Shown: piece after piece, positions 34,661-43,278 of the stretch
Numbering within the stretch: position 1 is the stretch's first letter
How the letters are laid out: the number at the start of each line of letters is the position of its first letter
NCBI RefSeq assembly: GCF_018130065.1
Contig: NZ_JAFCME010000011.1
Coordinates: forward strand, 62,001 to 126,000
DNA: 64,000 nt
From: Bradyrhizobium sp. AUGA SZCCT0158
GTDB taxonomy: Bacteria > Pseudomonadota > Alphaproteobacteria > Rhizobiales > Xanthobacteraceae
Direction: 5' to 3'
Notes under the pieces: generated by a model
Told to the model about the DNA's origin: nothing
Databases searched by the model: none
What the model saw: the letters and a program-made list of their open reading frames with translations, nothing else
Program-made: the position numbers and the translations under genes

Positions 34661-35587
34661 CTATTCCCATTCAATTTCCGAAAATGCAGTTGTTGCATTG
34701 CGTGCATTGTAGTCGTCGAACAGTTGCCATCGCGGTCGTTCGCTGGCCGCGGCGGTGTCGGCGGCGACCGTGATCGGAGCGCCACGGGCGACCAGCTTGC
34801 GAACATCCGCCGCCAGCGTTTCCAGGTAGCGGCGTTGGTCGGCGAGGGCGCCCGGCCATTCGCTCACAGGTCCGTGACCGGGAATCACGCGTTGCGCGGA
34901 AAGCGCGCCGAGTTCGTCGATCACGGCGAGCCATCCGCGAATACTGCCGTCCAGCACCGGAATGTGGCCAATGAACAGCAGGTCGCCGGCGAACAGGGTT
35001 TTGGTCCGCTCGTCGAGCACGGTGACGTCGTTGTCGCTGTGCGCGGCCGGCCACGACTTCAAGGTCAAAATCCGCGCCCCGAGATCGAGCTCGACGGTGC
35101 CGTCGACGAGGAGCGTGGGCGGTATCATGCGCACCCCATCCAGGGACTGCGCACCCATGATCCGGCGAAATGCATCGAGATAGAATGCTCCCCGCGCCGC
35201 CAGCGCGCGCGGCAGGTTCCGATGGCCGACGAACTCGGTTCCATCACTCGCGAACGCGGCGCCGCCGAAGACATGATCCGGATGGCCGTGTGTGTAGATG
35301 ACATAGCGGATCGGTTTGCCGGTTCGTGCACGGATCGCCGTGAGCAGCCGCTGACCCTCGCGAACGCTTCCTCCGGTGTCGATCACCGCCACCGCGCTCT
35401 CCCCGATGATGAATCCTATGTTCGCGGTCGCGCCGTCGTTCTCGCCCGTCATCAGCGCGGTCTGGCCCTGGTGCACAAATATTCCGGGAGCGACTTCGCT
35501 CACAGTCAATTCTTGCTGCTGGGCTTGCGCTAGGGTGGACGTCGCGAAAACCACGAGTAAGGCAAGAATCGAAACGCCATGAGTCAT
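34661..35587 (-). CDS. Quinoprotein relay system zinc metallohydrolase (metallo-beta-lactamase fold, SoxH-related)
   Basis: A 308-residue periplasmic hydrolase with signal peptide (SILALLVVFATSTLAQAQ). The metallo-beta-lactamase metal motif is complete: H100-x-H102-x-D104-H105, H183 (AAHSDND), D202 (FAGD) and H238 (PGHGP). The family is related to SoxH and co-occurs with SoxYZ-like carriers and PQQ dehydrogenases, suggesting it acts on whatever the carrier holds (inference). It is divergent from the MxaJ-like gene at 35756 across 168 bp and probably co-transcribed with the SoxYZ-like gene. Confidence 0.88.
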   Translation of the reverse strand: MTHGVSILALLVVFATSTLAQAQQQELTVSEVAPGIFVHQGQTALMTGENDGATANIGFIIGESAVAVIDTGGSVREGQRLLTAIRARTGKPIRYVIYTHGHPDHVFGGAAFASDGTEFVGHRNLPRALAARGAFYLDAFRRIMGAQSLDGVRMIPPTLLVDGTVELDLGARILTLKSWPAAHSDNDVTVLDERTKTLFAGDLLFIGHIPVLDGSIRGWLAVIDELGALSAQRVIPGHGPVSEWPGALADQRRYLETLAADVRKLVARGAPITVAADTAAASERPRWQLFDDYNARNATTAFSEIEWE

Positions 35588-35755
35588 GTTTCTGCCTCAG
35601 TCTCGTCCGGAAGCGATTTCGATCGCCTGGGGTTCCGTCGAGTTGGTTTTGCGTCGCAGCATGCAACGCAAATCCAGCACGGGGATATTCCTGTTGCACG
35701 CTCTGGCACGCTGAGCAATTGATGGATAGCGGGCGTTCAATCAAGAAGGGAATGC

Positions 35756-36643
35756 ATGATGACAGATTGGGGACAACGCCGCCGCTTGCTGGTCTCGCTC
35801 CTGGCGATCACAGCAATATTCGCCGGTCGCGACATCGCCGGAGCCCAGACCAACGACAGCACCGACCTGTCCATCGAGCTCATCGATCCCAAGGTGCTGA
35901 GGGTGTGCGCTGATCCGCGCAATTTGCCGTTCTCGAACGACAAGGGGGAGGGGATCGAAAACAAGCTCGGCGAGCTGTTCGCCGAAAAGCTGCAGAAAAA
36001 GCTGGACTATGCTTACTATCCGCAAGCGGCTGGCTTTGTCCGGATGACGCTTGCCGCTCATCGTTGCGACGTCATCATGGGCTATCCGCAAGGCGACGAC
36101 CTGGTGCAGGGCACCAATCCCTACTACCGGACCGCTTACGCGCTGGTGGTCAGGCAGGGCAGCGGCCTTGACGAGGTCGCGACGCTGGCGGACGCGCGTC
36201 TGAAAGGCAAGCATATCGGCATCGTTGCCGGCACGCCGCCCGCCACCAACATGACCGCCAATGGTTTGATGGCGGAAGCCAAGTCCTATCCGCTGATGGT
36301 CGATACGCGGATCGATTCATCGGCGGAGGTCATGATCAGGGATCTGACGTCGGGGAAGATCGACGCCGCCATTCTGTGGGGACCGCTCGCCGGGTATTAC
36401 GCCGGGAAGGCGAACCCGCCGCTTCATGTCACGCCGCTCGTCAAGGAAACCACGGGACCTCGGCTCGTCTATCGCATCGGCATGGGCGTCCGGCCGGCCG
36501 ACCAGAACTGGAAGCGGATGCTCAATCGTCTGATCCAGGAGAACCAGCCGGCCATCAACAGGATACTGCTCGACTTCGGCGTTCCCTTGCTCGACGAGAA
36601 TGACCGGCCGATCGGCGCGGAGACGGCGAAAAAGTCGCCGTGA
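35756..36643 (+). CDS. Quinoprotein dehydrogenase-associated periplasmic binding protein (MxaJ/XoxJ-like)
   Basis: A 295-residue extracellular solute-binding-type protein (family 3 fold) with a signal peptide (LLVSLLAITAIFAG). Diagnostic pieces: KVLRVCADPRNLPFSNDKGEG, RCDVIMGYPQ and DLTSGKIDAAILWGPLAGYY. MxaJ/XoxJ relatives assist maturation or activation of methanol dehydrogenase rather than transport. It lies 12 kb from xoxF, not beside it as in many methylotrophs. Two adjacent ATGs (35756, 35759) are possible starts. Its stop overlaps the next gene. Confidence 0.86.
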   Translation: MMTDWGQRRRLLVSLLAITAIFAGRDIAGAQTNDSTDLSIELIDPKVLRVCADPRNLPFSNDKGEGIENKLGELFAEKLQKKLDYAYYPQAAGFVRMTLAAHRCDVIMGYPQGDDLVQGTNPYYRTAYALVVRQGSGLDEVATLADARLKGKHIGIVAGTPPATNMTANGLMAEAKSYPLMVDTRIDSSAEVMIRDLTSGKIDAAILWGPLAGYYAGKANPPLHVTPLVKETTGPRLVYRIGMGVRPADQNWKRMLNRLIQENQPAINRILLDFGVPLLDENDRPIGAETAKKSP

Positions 36644-37209
36644 TACGAAGGCTGGCGTGCGTGGTCGTTGCGACCCTTGCCCTCGCAGCCAACGTTCTCG
36701 CGCAGCAGAATGTGCCGGAGCCGGACGGCTACCGCACGGATAATTATCGCGCGGCTGTTCCTGCGTCGCTCGCCGGCGTACGCGTCGTTACGACGGCACA
36801 GGCCGAAGCGATCTGGCGCGCCGGCAGCGGCGTTTTTATCGACGTGTTGCCGCGCGCGCCGAAGCCGCCAAATCTTCCCGCCGGCACGGTCTGGCGTGAC
36901 AAGCCGCGGCTCAACATCCCCGGCAGCATCTGGTTGCCCGATACGGGATACGGCAAACTGGCAGAGCCAACCGAGGCCTATCTGCGGCGCGGGCTCGAGC
37001 GGGCGTCTCATGGTAACAAAGCCGCGCTGCTGGTGATCTACTGTCAGGAGGATTGCTGGATGTCGTGGAACGCGGCGAAACGGGTCCTGTCCTACGGCTA
37101 TTCCAATGTGGCCTGGTACCCGGATGGAACCGAAGGATGGGAGCAGGCCAACCTGCCGGTCGTTGAATCACAGCCTGAGCCCAGAACGGATGAGAATGGG
37201 AGCAGATGA
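36640..37209 (+). CDS. PQQ-dependent catabolism-associated rhodanese-like protein with Cys-x3-Cys-Trp motif
   Basis: A 189-residue periplasmic protein with signal peptide (IRRLACVVVATLALAANVLAQ). The rhodanese-like fold is suggested by TTAQAEAIW, GVFIDVLPRAPKPP and the active-site-like loop IYCQEDCWMSWNAAKR, in which C135 and C139 precede W140. The family accompanies PQQ dehydrogenases and is often named for a CXXCW motif; here the two cysteines are separated by three residues. The start is GTG at 36640, overlapping the upstream TGA (GTGA), so it is coupled to the MxaJ-like gene. Possible redox or sulfur-relay partner of the SoxYZ-like carrier (inference). Confidence 0.86.
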   Translation: MIRRLACVVVATLALAANVLAQQNVPEPDGYRTDNYRAAVPASLAGVRVVTTAQAEAIWRAGSGVFIDVLPRAPKPPNLPAGTVWRDKPRLNIPGSIWLPDTGYGKLAEPTEAYLRRGLERASHGNKAALLVIYCQEDCWMSWNAAKRVLSYGYSNVAWYPDGTEGWEQANLPVVESQPEPRTDENGSR

Positions 37210-37269
37210 GGGGCTTGCGACAAAATTGCAAAAACAACCCCATGCAAAGTAGAATCGGCCACCCATTCG

Positions 37270-37884
37270 CTACTCGATTTCCTGCTGGATCATGCGGCCG
37301 AGCGCGAACAGTCGCTGGTCGATCGCGGTGGGCACCTCGCAGACGAATTTGACCACCCGCTGCCGGTCTTCAAAGATCCGGGTTTGCCAGACCATTTGAT
37401 TGCTGAGGTCGTCGATCTTGGCTTGATCGGGCGCGGACGCACCCTGCAGGGCATGCAATGCGGACACATCGGACCGGATCTTGTCCGCGGCCTCGCGCTG
37501 CTTGCGGGTGATCCGCTCCAACCCGTTCATGACCGATGCGCGCTGCGCGTTGAGGCTGTCGAACAGGCCGGCGAACAGCAGCTTGCCTGCCGTGGCCTTG
37601 TCGGTGGCCGGGCTGCCAAGGAATTCCGTGATCAGCTTCTGGGCCTCGTCGAGGGAAGTCCGCCTTGCGGCCAGCCTCGACACCAGCGGGCTTACCTTGG
37701 CATCGTCCCTCCATTTGTCCTTGATGTCGTCGAGCGGCGGACCGGCCCACACCGCGGTGAGCGAGATTTCCGGGACCTTGGCCTGGGTGCACGGCCAGTC
37801 CGGATAGCGCGGATCGGCGGCAAAGCCGGCCTCGGTCGATGCTGCGACAAGGAAGAGCGTCCCGATTGCGATCTGCCATCTCAT
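37270..37884 (-). CDS. Secreted alpha-helical protein at the end of the lut-like ABC operon
   Basis: A 204-residue protein with signal peptide (IAIGTLFLVAASTEAGFAAD). The mature protein starts with a WPCTQAKVPEISLTAVW segment and is then largely helical, with a second Cys in KFVCEVP; the two may pair. Its start overlaps the stop of the permease gene, so it is the fifth coupled gene of the operon. Comparable small secreted proteins close similar operons in methylotrophs. Function unknown; an adaptor of the transporter is plausible. Confidence 0.75.
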   Translation of the reverse strand: MRWQIAIGTLFLVAASTEAGFAADPRYPDWPCTQAKVPEISLTAVWAGPPLDDIKDKWRDDAKVSPLVSRLAARRTSLDEAQKLITEFLGSPATDKATAGKLLFAGLFDSLNAQRASVMNGLERITRKQREAADKIRSDVSALHALQGASAPDQAKIDDLSNQMVWQTRIFEDRQRVVKFVCEVPTAIDQRLFALGRMIQQEIE

Positions 37885-38729
37885 GCTTCGCCTCCGGCGG
37901 GCCCGCGGCGAACCAGGCCGCGCGATGGATCATAGGCGTATATCGCACCGATCATGAAAGCCGTTGTGCAGCAAACGACGACGGCCAGTGAAGTCCAGTT
38001 CATCTGTCCATACAGCGCAAAGCGTATCAGTTCGACGGCGTGGGTAAACGGATTGAACAGGCAGACATAGTAGAGCAAGGGGCTTCCCTCCTGCACCCGC
38101 CACAGCGGATAGAGCGCCGATGAAGCAAAGAACATCGGGAAAATCACAAAGTTCATCACGCCGGCAAAGTTCTCGAGCTGCTTGATGCCGGAGGAGATCA
38201 GCATGCCGAGCGCGCCGAGCATCAAGCCCGAAACGATCAGCGCCGGCAGCACCGTGAGATAGCCGATCGGCGGCGGCGCGATATCCCAGAACCACGCGAT
38301 CAGCAGGAAGGCGTAGACCTGGAGCAGCGAGACCGCGGTTCCCGCAACGAGCTTGCAGAACAGCAAATACCAGCGCGGCAGAGGGCTGACCAGCAGGGTG
38401 CGCATATTGCCCATCTCGCGATCGTAGACCATCGAGAGCGACGACTGCATGCCGTTGAAGAGCTGGATCATCGCCATCAATCCCGGCGCGATATAGACCT
38501 CATAGAGAATGTAGGTTTCGTATGGCGGGATGATGGAGATGCCGAGGACCTGACGAAAGCCGGCGGCGAAGATGAACAGCCACACCAGCGGCCTGACCAG
38601 CGCTGAAACGAAACGTTCGCGCTGGTGCACGAAGCGCAGCGCCTCGCGCCACACGATGCCGTTCAGGCAGGTGACATATTGCGCGAGCGAGAAGCCGCCG
38701 TGGCGTCGGCTGACGGTCGTGGAGCTCAT
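37881..38729 (-). CDS. ABC-2 type transporter permease of the PQQ-dependent alcohol dehydrogenase system (LutF-like)
   Basis: A 282-residue integral membrane protein with six helices of the ABC-2 family, including GFRQVLGISIIPPYETYILY and the second-half FAGVMNFVIFPMFFASSALY motif. The start overlaps the ATPase stop (ATGA). Families of this type are annotated as the permease of a PQQ-alcohol-dehydrogenase-associated transporter, and in Methylorubrum a similar system (lut) takes part in lanthanide transport. The direction of transport cannot be read from the sequence; ABC-2 proteins are usually exporters. Confidence 0.87.
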   Translation of the reverse strand: MSSTTVSRRHGGFSLAQYVTCLNGIVWREALRFVHQRERFVSALVRPLVWLFIFAAGFRQVLGISIIPPYETYILYEVYIAPGLMAMIQLFNGMQSSLSMVYDREMGNMRTLLVSPLPRWYLLFCKLVAGTAVSLLQVYAFLLIAWFWDIAPPPIGYLTVLPALIVSGLMLGALGMLISSGIKQLENFAGVMNFVIFPMFFASSALYPLWRVQEGSPLLYYVCLFNPFTHAVELIRFALYGQMNWTSLAVVVCCTTAFMIGAIYAYDPSRGLVRRGPAGGEA

Positions 38730-39547
38730 GGCGCGGGGCTCCCGGGATCCACCGCAGCGCCGGTCAGGCGCATGAATGCGGAATTGATGTCACGGGCTCC
38801 GGCGTCGGCGATGATATTCTCGACCGGGCCATGCGCAAGAACCCGGCCCTGATGCAGGACCACGAGATCGTCGCCGGGCACGATCTCGTCGAACAGATGG
38901 GTGGCCCACAGCACGCCGATATCCTGCTCGGTCACGAGCTGCCGGACGTGGCCGAGGATATCGGCACGGGCTTTGACGTCGAGCCCGACGGTCGCTTCGT
39001 CAAGCAGCAGCAGGCGCGGGCGATGCAGCAAGGCGCGCGCGATTTCCAGCCGCCGCATCTGGCCGCCCGAGAGGTCGCGTACCTTGCTGCCGGCGCGGTC
39101 GGCAAGCCCGATACGCGTCAGCACTTCGTCGCTGCGCAGGCGTGCCTCGCGCTTGCCGATGCCATGCAGGGCGGCGTGATAGAGCAGGTTTTGCGTCACC
39201 GAGAGATCGAGATCGAGCGTGCGTGACTGGAACACCACGCCGAGCAGCCGCAGCGCTTCGCCTGGCGCAAGACTGATGTCGTGGCCGAAAATGCCGATGC
39301 GTCCAGCCTGGGTTCCGAACAGCCGCGTGATCAGCGCGAACAACGTGCTCTTGCCGGCGCCATTGAGGCCAAGCAGCGCCGTGAAGCTTGCCGGTGCAAC
39401 CGCGAAGCTGACGTCGATCAAAGCGCGCCTTGTGCCGTAGGAATGGCTGATGCCGTCGATCGACAATGCGGGCGTAGCCGCAGGATCGCTCCGGGGACGC
39501 GGGTCCGGCGGTGCGGGTCCTGTGCTGTGTGCGTCGATTGCTGTCAT
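38726..39547 (-). CDS. ABC transporter ATP-binding subunit of the PQQ-dependent alcohol dehydrogenase system (LutE-like)
   Basis: A 273-residue ATPase. Walker A GLNGAGKST (60-68), signature LSGGQ (159-163), Walker B LLLLDEA (179-185), ATH switch His. The form is that of ABC-2 export-type ATPases. The start at 39547 overlaps the beta-propeller stop (ATGA); a longer frame would reread the upstream gene. The Pro-rich N-terminal 25 residues before the ABC domain are unusual but within family variation. It pairs with the permease at 37881. Confidence 0.9.
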   Translation of the reverse strand: MTAIDAHSTGPAPPDPRPRSDPAATPALSIDGISHSYGTRRALIDVSFAVAPASFTALLGLNGAGKSTLFALITRLFGTQAGRIGIFGHDISLAPGEALRLLGVVFQSRTLDLDLSVTQNLLYHAALHGIGKREARLRSDEVLTRIGLADRAGSKVRDLSGGQMRRLEIARALLHRPRLLLLDEATVGLDVKARADILGHVRQLVTEQDIGVLWATHLFDEIVPGDDLVVLHQGRVLAHGPVENIIADAGARDINSAFMRLTGAAVDPGSPAP

Positions 39548-40515
39548 GGCTGAGCAAACGTAATCCCCCAGGGCAGCTCGCCGACCTGGATTGTCTTGAT
39601 CACTTTTTGCGCCGCCACGTCGATGACAGAGACGTCGTTGGAGACGCCGTTGGTCACCAGCAGATGTTTTTCGTCCGGGGTGAAGGCCATATGCCAGACC
39701 CGTTGGCCGACCAGAAGATATTTCGTGACCTTGTGCGTCGTAGCGTCGACGACGGCAACGCGGTTGGCGGGGCCGAGCGCAATGAAACCGGTCTTGCCGT
39801 CCTTGGTGATCGCGATGCCGACCGGCTGGATCGCCTCGCGCCGCAGGCCGGGAATGTTGAACTCGATCTTGCCGGTGATGGTGCGCTTGGCGGGGTCGAG
39901 GATGGAAACGGTGCCGCCGATCTCCGACGATACCCACAATTCGGAACTGTCGCGCTTGAACTCGGCATAGCGCGGCCGGGCATCGACCAGCACATTAGCG
40001 ACGATCTCGCGCGTCGCGGTGTCGATGAAATGCGCCATGTTGGTGGTCTCTGAAGTATTGATCAGGATCTTGCCGTCCGGGCTGAGGGCCATGCCTTCGG
40101 GCTCGACGCCGACCTGGATGTCACCGAGGCGGACGCGCTTCTCGAGGTCGATGATGGTCACCGTGTTGTCGTTCTCGTTGGCGACATAGAGGAGTTTGCC
40201 GGCGGCATCCTGGGTGAACAGCTCCGGATCGGGACCGGAGGGCAGGCTGTCCACCACCTGATGGGTCGCGGTATCGATCACGTCAATCTTGTCGTCATCG
40301 CCGACCGCGACCAGCACGAATTTGCCGTTCTTCGTGAATTCGATACCGCGCGGGCGCTGACCGACCTTGATGGTATGGGTGACCGCCCATTTGTCGGTAT
40401 CGATCACCGATACGGTGTTGCTCTTCTCATTCGATACATAGGCGATGAAGGCGAAAGCGGGGCTGGTGGCCGCGAGCCACACCGCCATTCCGGAAAGCAG
40501 ACACCGACGCCACAT
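39544..40515 (-). CDS. PQQ-dependent catabolism-associated beta-propeller protein (YVTN repeats)
   Basis: A 323-residue periplasmic protein with signal peptide (LLSGMAVWLAATSPAFAF). YVTN-type blades repeat about every 42 residues (for example IAYVSNEKSNTVSVIDTD, LLYVANENDNTVTIIDLE and LLVTNGVSNDVSVIDVA), giving seven blades. The start at 40515 has GGAGGA 7 nt upstream. It lies 17 bp after the binding-protein gene and overlaps the ATPase start. It is a standard member of PQQ-dehydrogenase-linked operons; a similar protein is in the lanthanide-transport locus of Methylorubrum. Ligand unknown. Confidence 0.9.
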   Translation of the reverse strand: MWRRCLLSGMAVWLAATSPAFAFIAYVSNEKSNTVSVIDTDKWAVTHTIKVGQRPRGIEFTKNGKFVLVAVGDDDKIDVIDTATHQVVDSLPSGPDPELFTQDAAGKLLYVANENDNTVTIIDLEKRVRLGDIQVGVEPEGMALSPDGKILINTSETTNMAHFIDTATREIVANVLVDARPRYAEFKRDSSELWVSSEIGGTVSILDPAKRTITGKIEFNIPGLRREAIQPVGIAITKDGKTGFIALGPANRVAVVDATTHKVTKYLLVGQRVWHMAFTPDEKHLLVTNGVSNDVSVIDVAAQKVIKTIQVGELPWGITFAQP

Positions 40516-40532
40516 CCGCCATTCCTCCGTTT

Positions 40533-41714
40533 TCAGTTCAGTTTGCATTTGGTTTCGGGCCGGTCGAGGCCGAGTGTGTCGAGTTCGGAGTACTGATGCA
40601 AGAAACCCTCCTGCGGCGAGACCGAGACGACCATGCGGCCGTCGACCAGCAGGATCGGCTGGCGTAGCTGCAGGTTCCAGTCCCGCAGCGTCAGCCGCTG
40701 TCCCTTGAAGGCCGCGACCGAAAAGTCCGGCCGCTTGAGAAAGTCGAACACCACTTTCGGGTCGCCGGAGTTGGTGCGCGATGTGGCTTCGCCGATCATG
40801 CGCCCTGCGGTCCAGGCCTGCATGTCCCGCGCCGTCATGCGCCGCGAGTTCAATTTGACGAAACGGTTCTGGATCTGGATCGCGCCCCACTGATCGTGCG
40901 CCGCGTCCCAACTCGTCGGCACCAGGCCTGCCGAGCCGGCGATCGGCCGCGGGTCCCAGGTCCGGTAGGGCAGATAGGAGGCGAACACTTCGCTTTCGTC
41001 CGCCGCGACGAGGACGTCATAAGCCGGCGCACCTTGCGTAAACACCGGCATTTGCCGCTGGATCAGGGTTACACCGCTGTCGGTGCGCCGCGCGCCGCCG
41101 GTATCCTCGAAGACCTTTTCCTGAACGATCTTGGCGCCAAAGCGGGTCGCCGCGCGCCGCAGCGCGTCGGCGTAAAGTTTGTCGGCTTCATGTGAGCCGA
41201 CCACCAGCAGCCAGCGCTTCCACTGCTTCCACACCAGATACTGCGCCAGCGCGTCAGCGAGCATCGAGCGGGTCGGGGCCACATGGATCACATTGGCGCG
41301 GCAATCCTGCTCGCGCAGCCGGTCGTCGATCGCACCACTGTTCAACAGCACGGTTTTGCGATCGCGCAGTGCATCGGCCGCCTTTAACAGCGCGTCGGCG
41401 GGCAGATCGGTGATGATGATGCCGTTGCGGTCGGCGAGAGCCGCCGCCGCCTTGGCGACATCCTCGCCTTCCTTCAATCGCATTTCTTCCAGGAAGAAAC
41501 GCTGATTGAGGAATTTGCCGGTGGTGTTGTTGTCCTCGATCGCCAGCCGCGCACCGGCGATGCCGTCATTTTCTGACGGTTGCTCGACAAGGGACAGTTT
41601 CGATTTGATGCCGGCCTGACCGAGATAGCCGACGCGGATGTCGATCGGGTCGGCCGCGAGCGCGGAACTGGCCACGAAGCTTAGTCCGATTGCGCCGATC
41701 AACCATCGGATCAT
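40533..41714 (-). CDS. Periplasmic binding protein of the PQQ-dependent alcohol dehydrogenase ABC system (LutA-like)
   Basis: A 393-residue protein from ATG 41714 (RBS CAGGGAG). Signal peptide MIRWLIGAIGLSFVASSALA. Leucine-binding-protein-type fold: IDIRVGYLGQ, GARLAIEDNNTTGKFLNQ, and VGSHEADKLYADALRRAATR. The family is annotated as substrate-binding protein of a PQQ-alcohol-dehydrogenase-linked ABC transporter, and a relative in Methylorubrum belongs to the lut lanthanide locus. It is first of five coupled genes. Pairing of a type I binding protein with an ABC-2 permease is unusual and suggests a non-classical transporter. Confidence 0.86.
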   Translation of the reverse strand: MIRWLIGAIGLSFVASSALAADPIDIRVGYLGQAGIKSKLSLVEQPSENDGIAGARLAIEDNNTTGKFLNQRFFLEEMRLKEGEDVAKAAAALADRNGIIITDLPADALLKAADALRDRKTVLLNSGAIDDRLREQDCRANVIHVAPTRSMLADALAQYLVWKQWKRWLLVVGSHEADKLYADALRRAATRFGAKIVQEKVFEDTGGARRTDSGVTLIQRQMPVFTQGAPAYDVLVAADESEVFASYLPYRTWDPRPIAGSAGLVPTSWDAAHDQWGAIQIQNRFVKLNSRRMTARDMQAWTAGRMIGEATSRTNSGDPKVVFDFLKRPDFSVAAFKGQRLTLRDWNLQLRQPILLVDGRMVVSVSPQEGFLHQYSELDTLGLDRPETKCKLN

Positions 41715-41864
41715 GGACGCTCCCTGAATTCTCCTCCTCGACTTGACGACGATGGAGGGATACTTGTCCCGTAAGCACACTCGACTTGAAACTTGACTGA
41801 ATTGTTCTAGCTTGCAAGTCCGCATTTCGTCGTTGTTCGACCGTCGATGTGAGGGATCACGATC

Positions 41865-42377
41865 ATGAGAGCGCAATTTGTCTTTGCCGCGCTGATGCTG
41901 CTGGTGTCGGTGCCGGCGCGCGCCGATCCGCCGAAGCTCGCGATTTTCGATTTCGAGCTGCTGGACACCAGTCTCGAAGGCGAGATGAGGGGACCTCAGG
42001 CCGACGAGCATGATCGACTGATCCGCATCAGCGATCTGGTGCGCCGGCAGTTGACGGAATCCAGCAAGTTCGAACTTCTGGACATCTCGCCGGTGAAAGC
42101 TGCGGCTGAGGGCAGCAATCTGCAGGCATGCGGCGGTTGCGACGTCCAGTATGCGCAGCGCATCGGCGCGGATCTCGTCATCACGGGTGTCATGAAGAAG
42201 ATCTCGACACTTATTCTCAACCTCACCATCTTCGTGCGCGACGCCCACACCGGACAGCTCATCACCGCGATGAATGCCGATTTTCGCGGCAACACCGATG
42301 AATCCTGGACGCGGGCGACCAGCTATCTCGTGCGCAACCGGCTGCTGGCGCCCAATTATGGCAAGCCCCAGCCCTAA
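41865..42377 (+). CDS. DUF3280/DUF2380-family secreted protein
   Basis: A 170-residue periplasmic protein with signal peptide (FVFAALMLLVSVPARAD). The core PPKLAIFDFELLDTS followed by RISDLVRRQLTESSKFELLD, a CGGCD motif at about 87-91, and GADLVITGVMKKIS resembles DUF2380/TolB-N-like domains. It is divergent from the LutA-like gene across 150 bp and convergent with fghA. Such proteins recur in quinoprotein loci; function unknown. Confidence 0.8.
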   Translation: MRAQFVFAALMLLVSVPARADPPKLAIFDFELLDTSLEGEMRGPQADEHDRLIRISDLVRRQLTESSKFELLDISPVKAAAEGSNLQACGGCDVQYAQRIGADLVITGVMKKISTLILNLTIFVRDAHTGQLITAMNADFRGNTDESWTRATSYLVRNRLLAPNYGKPQP

Positions 42378-42393
42378 TGGACTGCGCAAAATC

Positions 42394-43239
42394 TCAGGCT
42401 TTCAGGCGCGCGGCGTGCCAGCGCAGATGATCGCCCATGAAGCTGGAGATGAAGAAATAACTGTGGTCGTAACCACCCTGGCGGCGCAGCGTGAGCGGAA
42501 TGTTCGCCTTCTCGCAGGCGCTTTTCAGCAATTCGGGGCGAAGCTGCTCGGCCAGAAACGAATCTGCGTCGCCATAATCCACCAGTAGATCGGAGAATCT
42601 GTCGCCGTCCTCGATCAACGCAACCGCATCATGTCTGCGCCAGGCCTGCCTGTCGCTGCCGAGATAGCCTCCGAGCGCCTTGATGCCCCACGGTACCTGT
42701 GAGGGGGCGACGATCGGCGCAAAGGCGCTGGCGGCGCGGTACCGGTCGGGATGGCGCAGTGCGACGGTCAGGGCGCCGTGGCCGCCCATGGAATGACCGA
42801 AGATGGATTGCCGCCCGGCATCGACGGGGAAATTCGCGGCGACCAGTTTCGGCAATTCTTCCGTGACATAACTCCACATCCGGTAGTTACGCGCGAACGG
42901 CGCCTGTGTTGCGTCGACATAAAAGCCGGCGCCGAGCCCGAAATCATAGGCGCCGGCAGGATCGCCGGGCACCTTGTCGCCGCGCGGGCTGGTGTCCGGC
43001 GCGACGAACACCAGTCCGAGTTCAGCGCAGGCACTGCGGAACTCGCCTTTTTCCGTGACGTTGGCGTGGGTGCAGGTCAGTCCCGACAGATACCAGATCA
43101 CCGGCAGCTTCGCGCCATCCTGATGGGGAGGGACATAGACCGAAAATGTCATGTCGGTACCGGTCTCGGCGCTGGCGTGCTTGTAAACGCCTTGCGTACC
43201 GCCATGCGATTTGTTCAGCGAAACCGTTTGAATTGTCAT
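42394..43239 (-). CDS. fghA: S-formylglutathione hydrolase
   Basis: Hydrolyses S-formylglutathione, the FrmA product, to formate and glutathione in the cytoplasm. It has 281 residues, as in esterase D relatives. The nucleophile Ser150 is in GHSMGG; the Cys of YLSGLTC (about 56) and the late YDHSYFF (catalytic His) are conserved; the acid is in DYGDADSF. It is separated by about 19 kb from frmA/gfa but belongs to the same pathway. It lies beside the response-regulator gene, an arrangement reminiscent of Paracoccus flh loci. Confidence 0.95.
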   Translation of the reverse strand: MTIQTVSLNKSHGGTQGVYKHASAETGTDMTFSVYVPPHQDGAKLPVIWYLSGLTCTHANVTEKGEFRSACAELGLVFVAPDTSPRGDKVPGDPAGAYDFGLGAGFYVDATQAPFARNYRMWSYVTEELPKLVAANFPVDAGRQSIFGHSMGGHGALTVALRHPDRYRAASAFAPIVAPSQVPWGIKALGGYLGSDRQAWRRHDAVALIEDGDRFSDLLVDYGDADSFLAEQLRPELLKSACEKANIPLTLRRQGGYDHSYFFISSFMGDHLRWHAARLKA

Positions 43240-43278
43240 GAGCTCACCATTGCCGTGCCGTGCCGCGTCGCGCGGCCT

